A stretch of 64,000 nt of DNA, taken from positions 1,004,579 to 1,068,578 of the forward strand of contig BPHK01000001.1 of the NCBI GenBank assembly GCA_026003495.1, written 5' to 3'. The position numbers were made by a program, and so were the translations under genes. The notes below the pieces were generated by a model, which saw nothing but the letters and a program-made list of their open reading frames with translations, was not told the DNA's origin and did not search any database. Position 1 is the first letter of the stretch. Each line of letters begins with the position of its first letter. The stretch is from Candidatus Kapaibacterium sp. (GTDB lineage: Bacteria; Bacteroidota; Ignavibacteria; Kapaibacteriales; NICIL-2). Shown here in pieces: positions 44,251 through 52,127 of the stretch.

Positions 44251-45581
44251 CTTTGCCCAGCCGATAATTGAACGTTGCTGCCATATTGTTCGAGTACAGC
44301 TGCGAGCATTCCTGATCGAGGCTCAGGGATAAGCAGGTCGAGTATGATACCATTTTCGGTTTCTTGCCGCTGCTCGACAACGGCGTTGGAGTAAATATAC
44401 GGCAGCTGATTCATCGCCTGAAAAGGAAGGAATACGCGCGTGCGGATGCTCCGTTCCAGAACGAATTGTTCCATACGGCGGAGGAGCCGCTGGATGTTAT
44501 AGCCTGACGCCGCTGAAACAAGCAATGCATGGGGATAACGCTCGCGAAGGATTTCTACAGTTGTCGTGGTGTGGCCAGAGAGTTGATCCACTTTGTTGAG
44601 GACAAGGAGTTGGGGTTTGCTCTCCATACTCAACTGCGTCAGTGTTTCCATAACGGACTCGATCTGACGATCGAGAGCAGGATGCGAGCAGTCTGCGACG
44701 TGAATGAGCACGTCCGAATCGGCAGCTTCTGCAAGCGTGCTGTGGAATGATGCAACCAGATGTGCTGGAAGCTTGCGAATAAATCCGACGGTGTCTGAAA
44801 GCAGAACGTCGTGTCCAGATGGCAGGCGGCACCGACGCACCGTTGTATCGAGCGTTGCAAAGAGTTTGTCCTCTGCAAGGACGTTGGCGTTGGTCAAAAG
44901 GTTGAAGAGGGTGGACTTACCGGCGTTGGTGTATCCAACCAGTGCAAATCGCATCAAGTGGTCGCGCTCTTTTCGTTGGACGGTTCGCTGGAGCTCGATC
45001 TCCTCGAGACGGCGTTTCAAGTGAGCGATGCGCTGCTTGATCAAGCGGCGGTCGGTTTCAATTTGGGTTTCGCCGGGGCCACGCGTGCCGATGCCGCCGT
45101 ATTGCCGCTCCAAGTGTGTCCACAGCCGCGTTAGCCGGGGATAAAGGTACTGCAACTGCGCCAGCTCGACTTGCGTCTTTGCTTCGAGCGTTCGTGCATG
45201 TTGGGCGAAGATGTCGAGAATGAGCATCGTTCGATCGAGGATCTTCACACCGAGCATTTGCTGCAGATTCCGCATTTGGACGGGGGAGAGCCCTTCGTCG
45301 AAGATGACAAAACTTGCTGCATACTCCCCGACCAGCGACCGAAGCTGCTCGACCTTTCCCTTGCCAATGTACGTTGCAGGGTCGAGCTGCTCCCGTTCTT
45401 GAACAATCCGAAGGGCAATTTCAGCGCCGACGGTTGCGCAAAGCTGCTCGATTTCCTCCAGGTATTCCTCGATAAGTGCTCGTTCGGTACCTTTGCGGAC
45501 GACAGCCACGGCAATTCCCCGTTCGCTCGTTGGTTGTAAGCCATTGCTCAACTGTTGGTTCAAGGAAAGCAGTGTTTGCAT
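44247..45581 (-). CDS. hflX: GTPase HflX (444 aa)
   Basis: Ribosome-associated GTPase that can split stalled 70S ribosomes after heat stress. The N-terminal HflX domain includes GKGKVEQLRSLVGEYAASFV and DEGLSPVQMRNLQQMLG with a glycine-rich linker RQYGGIGTRGPGETQIETDR. The G domain shows G1 ALVGYTNAGKSTLFN (~residue 215), G3 LLSDTVGFIRKLPAHL, and G4 VLNKVDQ. The ATG is head-to-head with the OstA-like gene; the two start codons share two bases. The 55-aa gene follows with a 4-nt overlap. Confidence 0.95.
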   Translation of the reverse strand: MQTLLSLNQQLSNGLQPTSERGIAVAVVRKGTERALIEEYLEEIEQLCATVGAEIALRIVQEREQLDPATYIGKGKVEQLRSLVGEYAASFVIFDEGLSPVQMRNLQQMLGVKILDRTMLILDIFAQHARTLEAKTQVELAQLQYLYPRLTRLWTHLERQYGGIGTRGPGETQIETDRRLIKQRIAHLKRRLEEIELQRTVQRKERDHLMRFALVGYTNAGKSTLFNLLTNANVLAEDKLFATLDTTVRRCRLPSGHDVLLSDTVGFIRKLPAHLVASFHSTLAEAADSDVLIHVADCSHPALDRQIESVMETLTQLSMESKPQLLVLNKVDQLSGHTTTTVEILRERYPHALLVSAASGYNIQRLLRRMEQFVLERSIRTRVFLPFQAMNQLPYIYSNAVVEQRQETENGIILDLLIPEPRSGMLAAVLEQYGSNVQLSAGQR

Positions 45582-46878
45582 GTATCAGCCGCGACAGTTC
45601 TGCTCGCTGGTGAAACTTGTGTGGATATTGACGCTCGGTGGCTTTGTTTTCGTGCCTTGTAGTACACAAGCACAAAATACGACACCACTGCTCATCGAGC
45701 ATGCCGATCAAATGGTGGGATATGAAACCAGTCTCGGTACCGTGCGCGAGCTTAACGGCAACGTTCTGATGCGGCAAGGCACAACCGAGATACGCTGCGA
45801 CCGCGCCCGTCAGGAGCTCTGGAGCGGCCGTGCAGAACTGGAGGGCAACATCCTGATCACACAAGGCGCAGTCCGCATGCGCATGCAGCGCGGGGAGTAC
45901 CAATCAACCGAGCGTCGTGCCTGGGGGCAGGGCAACGTAATCATTGAAGATAGCTTGGCAACGTTGCGTGCACCGCTTGGCATCTACGAACTCGATAGCC
46001 AGCGTGCGATTTTCTACCGTGGCGTCGAACTGCGCGATAGTGCGACTGCTGTCACTGCTGATAGTGTCGTGTACCTGCGGCGAACAGGGGAACGCACTGC
46101 ATGGAGGAATGTTCGGATTGTGTTCTCCCGCGAACGAACCAGCGTAGAAGGAGATTCTGCATATCAGAACCCGCTCGAGAATGTGGCATGGGTTTCGGGG
46201 AGATGTTTCCTCATCGAGTGGGATACAACCGCCAATGGCGACACGCTGTACCTTTTGGCGGAGAGTCTCTTTATGGCGCGCGATACAGCGGCGCAGTATG
46301 TACGTGCACGTGGAAATGTCCGGCTGCTGCGTGGCCCACTGGCAGCGGTGGCAGACACTGCATGGCTCTGGGAGCGGGATAGCATGCGGTTGGAGGGCAA
46401 TCCTATCGTCTGGGCTGATTCTGCACAGTTGAGCGGGAATGTCATCACGGCGCAGCTTCGTCGAGGACGCGTCACGCGGGTCGTAGCATGGGAGAGTGCC
46501 GCTCTCGGCGTCGTGGAAGATTCGCTGTCGTTGGCACCACACCAGCTTTTAGCAGAAGTGATCACGCTGCAGTTCGATGGAGATTCGCTGCGTGCAGTTT
46601 CTGGCAGCCGGAGCGTTCATACGCTCTACTTGCTCCGCGCCGAAGATGGAGCGCCCGATGGACTCACGCGCGTTGCAAGCGATAGTGTCGCGATTCTGCT
46701 TTCAGCAGGGCACATTGAGCGAAGTGCCTGGTACGGCAGCGTCCAGAGCGAATACGTCCCAGAGCATCGTGTCCAGCCAGAGGAACGATATTTGCAAGGA
46801 TTCCGGTGGCGTGCCGAAACAAAACCTAATCGCGCTGTGTTTCTGGAGCGTCGCATTTCCCCATCATCGAGGCGTTGA
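45580..46878 (+). CDS. OstA/LptA-like periplasmic protein (432 aa)
   Basis: A signal peptide (LVWILTLGGFVFVPCSTQAQ) is followed by OstA-type beta-jellyroll repeats: LLIEHADQMVGYETSLGTVR, ELNGNVLMRQGTTEIRCDRA, and several XGNVxxxxxxxxxxAD-style units through residue ~300. This is the Bacteroidota OstA_2 type, related to LptA/LptD N-domains that carry lipopolysaccharide across the periplasm. The start is ATG 45580, overlapping the divergent hflX ATG by two bases. The stop overlaps the next gene's start (TGATG), so it heads an operon with a T9SS cargo gene and a barrel gene. Confidence 0.82.
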   Translation: MYQPRQFCSLVKLVWILTLGGFVFVPCSTQAQNTTPLLIEHADQMVGYETSLGTVRELNGNVLMRQGTTEIRCDRARQELWSGRAELEGNILITQGAVRMRMQRGEYQSTERRAWGQGNVIIEDSLATLRAPLGIYELDSQRAIFYRGVELRDSATAVTADSVVYLRRTGERTAWRNVRIVFSRERTSVEGDSAYQNPLENVAWVSGRCFLIEWDTTANGDTLYLLAESLFMARDTAAQYVRARGNVRLLRGPLAAVADTAWLWERDSMRLEGNPIVWADSAQLSGNVITAQLRRGRVTRVVAWESAALGVVEDSLSLAPHQLLAEVITLQFDGDSLRAVSGSRSVHTLYLLRAEDGAPDGLTRVASDSVAILLSAGHIERSAWYGSVQSEYVPEHRVQPEERYLQGFRWRAETKPNRAVFLERRISPSSRR

Positions 46879-49800
46879 TGCTCGCAATGCTCCGCAGGTT
46901 GTTTGGTACATGCGTGGTACTCTGTCTTGTGGGAGCTTCCCTTCTCGGGCAGATACTCGATACACTTCCGCCGAATCGTCCCAGTCGAGCAGAAGGGACG
47001 CACTTTTGGGTGGGGTACATGGAAAATGAAATTACCATCCAACCCTCAGGGCTGCGGCTCCGGCTGCTTGTTGCGACGGCATACCCGAATCGGGTGGCGA
47101 TTCGCTACCCCGACGGCAGCGAGAAGAATTTCACCCTCCGTGCCTATGAAACTCTTCCACTTCTGCTACCGGATACGCTCGAAGTGCGCCAATCGGAACG
47201 TCCACTCCGCCGCACCGTCGAGATCGAATCGGAGCTACCGATTTCAGTCTTTGCGATGAGCAGCCAGTTTACCACGAGCGACAGCTACACTGTGCTTCCT
47301 GTCGAGCTATGGGGAACCGAGTACGTTGTAGTGTCGCTGCCCAACGACACGTATGGGGACGGCCTCGGATCGCCTGTTGATCCAGCTGATATTCGGCAGT
47401 CGGAATTCATGATCATTGCCGGCGATGATGGCACAGTCGTCGAATTTCAGCCGCCTGTTCCCACTGAGGGGGGACGTGCTGCAGGCCAGTGGCATACGAT
47501 TACACTCCGACGCGGCGAATGTTTCCTCGTCAAGTCGTACCCTTCGCAGCAGGGGACAGGTGATTTGAGCGGAACAATCATCAGAGCATCGAAGCCAATC
47601 GGCGTACTTTCTGGGCATGTCCGTGCATCGGTACCAGTGGGGCTGCCGCCAACACTCGACAGCAAAGATCATCTGGTCGAGATGTTGCTGCCGAACGCGC
47701 TGCTCGGTTCGAGTTACCTGACCGTTCCCTTTGCCACTGGCGGTAGGTTGCCCATCGGCGACTACCTCCGTGCTGTCGCTATCTATCCGAATACGCGCAT
47801 TTCGATCTACACCGAGCGAGAAGATCTTGTCCGCACACTTGCGCGTCCAGGCGATACGCTCACCCTTGCAGGAGTGAATTCTCCAAGCTGGTGGTATGCC
47901 GATAAGCCGTTTGCGCTCGTGCAGCTCATGACGACAGGGACAGTTGCGAACTCGATCATGTTCGACCCGGCAATGGTCATCGCGACGCCGATCGGCCGCT
48001 ACGTATCGCGGAGTGTATTCCAAGCCCCAGCAAATCTCACCGATGCAACGTTTTCGCGGCAATTCGATCGGCATTGGCTCAACGTGATCTGCGACGAGAA
48101 GGCTCGGCTGGCACTCAAGCTCGATGGCAACACTGTTGCTACAGCCATTGCACCAGAGCTTGCGACACAGAAGTTCCGCAGTAGCGGAATGTTTTGGGCG
48201 CAAATCCCCATCTCGCCTGGTGTCCATGTGCTCGAGGCTGATAGCGGATTCTTTACCGGTGTTCTCTACGGGATGGGCTACACCGATTCCTACGCACACA
48301 TCGTCGGAGTAGCGAGCTTTGTCGGACGTGATACAGTCGTCCCAGCACTGAGTGTGCGTGATAGTTGCGGTTGGCTCATCGGCAGTGCTCGTGATCAAGG
48401 AGGTTCGGGACTTGCGTACGTCGTGGTAGATCCGGATAGCACCAAGAACTACGAATTCCGCGTACGCACGCAGCAGGATGGGACGATTGCATTCCACGCA
48501 AGTTTGCTTGATCCCTCCAGTGATGCAACCATTGCAATCGTTGCACGGGATAATGCGGGGAACGGCGTGCGCTATCGCTACCGCTACAGAGCGCCGCAGG
48601 TTGACTTGACGCCGCGTCCACTTCGATTTCTGGGGCAGGATACACTGCGAGAGTACTGTGCGGATGCAGCGATTCGCAACTACAGCTTCAGCGATACGCT
48701 CCAGGTCAGTCGGCTGTATCTGGCTAGTGGGAACGGCATCTTCGATGTACGTTCCACCACATGGCCGATCCAGTGTCCGCCGCGGCGGGAAATAAAAGTG
48801 ACAGTGTGCTTTACTGCTCCGCAGCCAGGAATCTATCACGATACGCTCATCTGGGATCTCGGCTGTGGGCGTATCTATCGTCAGGTGCTCGAGGGGCAGG
48901 TCACACGAGCTGGACTGACAGCTGCAGATCTCGACTTCGGCGATGTTCTTGTCGGTGATAGCGTGTGTAGTTGGCTGAGGATCTGGAACACTGGAACGGA
49001 ATCGGTAACTGTTGCACAAGTGCACTCACCGCGGCAACTGAGAGAGTTCGTGATAGACTCTTCATCGCTACCGCACCAGATTCTGCCAGGCGATTCTTTG
49101 CTTGTGCGCATTTGCTTTGTACCGCGCGATACAGGTACTGTGCAAGTGGTGGTCGGAATTGGCAACGATAAATCGCTCTCGGTGAAAGCTACACTTCGCG
49201 GCAGGGGGGTACGTGCAGTAGTAGCGACAGTGCCTGTCGATTGTGGATTGCGGCGTGTTGGCGTTCGCTTCGATACACTTGCTCAAATTGTCAATCGCGG
49301 AACGGCCGATGCAGTTGTGTTTTTCCGCGGTCAGCGCGGCGATCGTTCTGCGTTCCTGCATTCTCTGGCGATTGGAGATCGGATGGTTATTCCACGCGGC
49401 GGTGTGGAGGAAATACCCATCCGCTTTTCGCCAGCTGCAGTTGGCGATTACTCTTCGACGCTGGATTTTGAAGCCGACGGAGGCGCGATGCTCTCGCTTG
49501 CGCTCCGGGGGAGCGGCACGATGCCAGCGATTGCAATGTCGGATACGACCATTGGCCCGACCAGGCTCGGTGAGCGCCGACAGTTTGCAGTCACTGTCGT
49601 GCGCTCGGAGGGAACAGAAGCGCTGACGGTGGACTCGCTCTGGCTCGATGGCGCTGATCGCGCTGCGTTTGCGTTCGATGCAATGCCGACGTTTCCGCTG
49701 CGCATTGTGCCGGGCGAGCGACTTGTATTGCCAGTATGGTTCGAACCGCTCCGCGTTGGACTCCATAGCGTGCGCGTCTTTGCGCGGCACGATGCGCAGC

Positions 49801-50930
49801 CGAACTATCTACGAGCGACCGCAAGTGCAACGATCCAGGCAGTAGCACTTGCACCTGATACAAGCGGTGGCGGGCCGACGGATACTACCGGGATTGCCGA
49901 CACGGTCGGAGTCCGTTTCGATGTCGAGTACGATCCCTCACCGCTACGGTGTAGTGCACTCAATGTTACGCTTGTTGTAGCAAATACGGGGAATGCGCCG
50001 CTCCGTATGACAGCGGCAGAGATGTTCACTGCCGAGCAAGGAGGTGATGTCACCGACATTCTCTCGAGACTGCCAGCAGTGATCCAGCCGGGCGAGGTCA
50101 TTCGCAGCCGTATCGTCCTTCCACCACCTCAGGAGCAACGGGATCTGATCATACGCTTGGTGGCAAATGATTCCATCGTTCGGGAGCGTGTACTTCGCAT
50201 CACTCCCCAAGTTGGAAGTGCAGACATCGAGCTTGGCGATCTCAGTGGCAGTATTGATAGCGTCATCATGCTGCAGATGCGCGGGCGCTTTACACCGAGT
50301 CTGCGACGACCGATCCCTGTGCGTGTTGAGCTCCACGTACCCGAGACGATTGCCGAATACGCCGGCGGCATCGAGATTCCGGTCAATGTTGTCTGCAATC
50401 AGCGCCGAGGCAATCTCCAGGCAACTGTAGCATCGTTAGGCTATGGTGTGCTCGTACTGAGCTGGGACATTGGTTTCATCGCTGCTTCAGAGCCTGGTAC
50501 CTGTGCGTGGGAGCTTGCACTACCGCTGCATTTGCTCTACGCGCTGAATCCTTCTGGTCAAGCCTGCGCGGTGGTGTCCGGAGGAGATTGCTACACCACT
50601 GACACAGCATGCGCAACGATTTCAACTGAGGTCGTCTGCGGGCATCCGCTTCGAGCTGTACAGCTTGGAGGAATCGCAATCCGCAGGATTGTCCCCAATC
50701 CAATTGCTGATCGTGTGCAGCTTGAGTGCGATGTGTATGAATCTGGTGTCATTACGCTGTGGGCATATGATGTGCTCGGGCGTGCCTTACACATTGGAGA
50801 ACAGGCGGTAGAAGTTGGCAGTCGAGTTGTTATTTTTGAAGCAGAAGCCCTGCCGAGCGGCTGGTACACGCTTGCGGTTGAAACCGCCACTGGCAGGCGA
50901 ACAGTTACGTGCTGTTTTGTGAAACACTAA
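46878..50930 (+). CDS. T9SS-exported IgGFc-binding/ASH-domain surface protein (1350 aa)
   Basis: A signal peptide (LFGTCVVLCLVGASLLGQ) precedes an IgGFc-binding-like N-terminal region, about residues 40-480 (THFWVGYMENEITIQPSG, YTVLPVELWGTEYVVVSLP, PIGVLSGHVRASVPVGLPP). Residues ~600-1100 hold ASH/choice-of-anchor-D type beta-sandwiches (DLDFGDVLVGDSVCSWLRIW, FSPAAVGDYSSTLDFEADGG). The last ~85 residues are a T9SS type-A sorting domain (RRIVPNPIADRVQLECDVYE, LWAYDVLGRALHIGEQAVEV). Such proteins are surface-attached adhesion or gliding factors; the ligand is unknown. Start by TGATG overlap with the OstA-like gene. Confidence 0.83.
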   Translation: MLAMLRRLFGTCVVLCLVGASLLGQILDTLPPNRPSRAEGTHFWVGYMENEITIQPSGLRLRLLVATAYPNRVAIRYPDGSEKNFTLRAYETLPLLLPDTLEVRQSERPLRRTVEIESELPISVFAMSSQFTTSDSYTVLPVELWGTEYVVVSLPNDTYGDGLGSPVDPADIRQSEFMIIAGDDGTVVEFQPPVPTEGGRAAGQWHTITLRRGECFLVKSYPSQQGTGDLSGTIIRASKPIGVLSGHVRASVPVGLPPTLDSKDHLVEMLLPNALLGSSYLTVPFATGGRLPIGDYLRAVAIYPNTRISIYTEREDLVRTLARPGDTLTLAGVNSPSWWYADKPFALVQLMTTGTVANSIMFDPAMVIATPIGRYVSRSVFQAPANLTDATFSRQFDRHWLNVICDEKARLALKLDGNTVATAIAPELATQKFRSSGMFWAQIPISPGVHVLEADSGFFTGVLYGMGYTDSYAHIVGVASFVGRDTVVPALSVRDSCGWLIGSARDQGGSGLAYVVVDPDSTKNYEFRVRTQQDGTIAFHASLLDPSSDATIAIVARDNAGNGVRYRYRYRAPQVDLTPRPLRFLGQDTLREYCADAAIRNYSFSDTLQVSRLYLASGNGIFDVRSTTWPIQCPPRREIKVTVCFTAPQPGIYHDTLIWDLGCGRIYRQVLEGQVTRAGLTAADLDFGDVLVGDSVCSWLRIWNTGTESVTVAQVHSPRQLREFVIDSSSLPHQILPGDSLLVRICFVPRDTGTVQVVVGIGNDKSLSVKATLRGRGVRAVVATVPVDCGLRRVGVRFDTLAQIVNRGTADAVVFFRGQRGDRSAFLHSLAIGDRMVIPRGGVEEIPIRFSPAAVGDYSSTLDFEADGGAMLSLALRGSGTMPAIAMSDTTIGPTRLGERRQFAVTVVRSEGTEALTVDSLWLDGADRAAFAFDAMPTFPLRIVPGERLVLPVWFEPLRVGLHSVRVFARHDAQPNYLRATASATIQAVALAPDTSGGGPTDTTGIADTVGVRFDVEYDPSPLRCSALNVTLVVANTGNAPLRMTAAEMFTAEQGGDVTDILSRLPAVIQPGEVIRSRIVLPPPQEQRDLIIRLVANDSIVRERVLRITPQVGSADIELGDLSGSIDSVIMLQMRGRFTPSLRRPIPVRVELHVPETIAEYAGGIEIPVNVVCNQRRGNLQATVASLGYGVLVLSWDIGFIAASEPGTCAWELALPLHLLYALNPSGQACAVVSGGDCYTTDTACATISTEVVCGHPLRAVQLGGIAIRRIVPNPIADRVQLECDVYESGVITLWAYDVLGRALHIGEQAVEVGSRVVIFEAEALPSGWYTLAVETATGRRTVTCCFVKH

Positions 50931-50944
50931 TCGGAGTAGGTACC

Positions 50945-51766
50945 ATGAACACAATGCGCATTCCCTTGGTGGTGGTTGTTGCTGCGCTGGTAGTGGTGGC
51001 AAGCAAGGCCCAAGATCTGGCTAACCCACTTGAGCCAGCGAAGGCGCCCTCACGGATTTTCGTTGGGCCTGTTGTTGGCTTCAATCGCGTAATGCAAACA
51101 GGTGGGTTCCAGTACTACGCCAATCCCAGCGATGCTCCGCTTTGTCCGACCCTGGAGGATGGTTCCGCCAATGGTTTCTTCGTGGGAATCAACACGGAAA
51201 TTATCCTCGGCGATCCGAAGGATTCACGTTCATCGCTCATTTTCCGCCTGCTTTACGACCGCTTGCCATCGTCGTTCCGCCAGTTCAATGACCAACTCCC
51301 AACACGCATTATTGACCAACAGGGGCAGCCAACCACCATCATGACGAGCACCGAATTTGCCGCCGATGTGGTGTACACGACGATTGACTTCGAGGCGATG
51401 TATCGCTTCGGTCTTGGCACGACAGGCTTTGGGATTCAGGCGGGGCCAGTCATCAGCTATGCTACGCAGAAAACGGTAACGCAGCTATTCAATCTGCTCG
51501 AACCAGCTAATGCACAGTTTGTGCCTGATCAGCGCTACGAGTACCGCAACTTCAACCGCACAGCGGTCATTTACGATGGCGACATTCCCGAGTCGAACGC
51601 GCTACGCATTGGGTTCAAGGCTGGAATTCAATACGAAATTTTTCTGCGTCGGATGACAATCGTCCCTTCGCTTAACTACAACTTCGGTATCACAAATCTC
51701 ACTCGCAACGAGAGCTGGCGAGTGAGCGCAATTCAACCACAGGTTGACGTGCGGTTTGCATTCTGA
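50945..51766 (+). CDS. Outer-membrane beta-barrel protein, PorT-like fold (273 aa)
   Basis: ATG 50945, or ATG 50954, begins a signal peptide (RIPLVVVVAALVVVASKAQ). The rest alternates beta strands (RIFVGPVVGFNRVMQTGGFQ, LRIGFKAGIQYEIFLRRM) and ends QVDVRFAF, a barrel terminus. It resembles the PorT/OmpW-like small barrels common in Bacteroidota; nothing identifies the cargo. It lies 14 nt after the IgGFc-like gene, so it is likely in that operon. Confidence 0.72.
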   Translation: MNTMRIPLVVVVAALVVVASKAQDLANPLEPAKAPSRIFVGPVVGFNRVMQTGGFQYYANPSDAPLCPTLEDGSANGFFVGINTEIILGDPKDSRSSLIFRLLYDRLPSSFRQFNDQLPTRIIDQQGQPTTIMTSTEFAADVVYTTIDFEAMYRFGLGTTGFGIQAGPVISYATQKTVTQLFNLLEPANAQFVPDQRYEYRNFNRTAVIYDGDIPESNALRIGFKAGIQYEIFLRRMTIVPSLNYNFGITNLTRNESWRVSAIQPQVDVRFAF

Positions 51767-52127
51767 GGCGGGTCGGTAGATAGCTCCTGATCCTGATTTT
51801 GGGAGCACCCCTTTTACCGAGCCGAATGCTTTTGTGCGCAGTCATTGGGCGTGAATTGATCTGTCGCACTGGAATAATCCATGTCTTCGCGCTTGTAGCG
51901 GAGAGCGATCAGTACTCACCGCATGCAATAGCTCGAGAATAGCGTTGCGGTGGGTGCTATCCCTTTACATGCATAATGTTACGCCTGCTTGAGAACTTTT
52001 TCGCAAATTCAAGTCTTCAACTTTTGTGGGGAGAAGGTAGCTACCCGTTCCGGCAAGCAAGAGAAAAGCTAAGCCTGCCGATGATGAGGGAGCTCCATCC
52101 TTGTAAGGCAGTGCTTGCATTGCACAC
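51767..52127 (+). other. Gene-free 361-bp convergent region
   Basis: It separates two convergent genes. Outer arms TCGGTA/TACCGA and inner arms GCTCC/GGAGC within 51769-51817 could make an imperfect hairpin that ends the upstream operon. The remaining ~300 bp contain no open frame or RNA I recognise. Confidence 0.4.

Noticed and set aside
47307-49025. 572-codon minus-strand open frame inside the IgGFc-like gene
   Set aside because: Its translation is Cys/His/Arg-rich with no domain, while the plus strand has a signal peptide, repeats and a T9SS domain. It is a long frame caused by codon bias on the opposite strand.
51767-52127. Structured RNA such as SRP or 6S RNA in the convergent gap
   Set aside because: The conserved SRP tetraloop region and 6S bubble features are absent.
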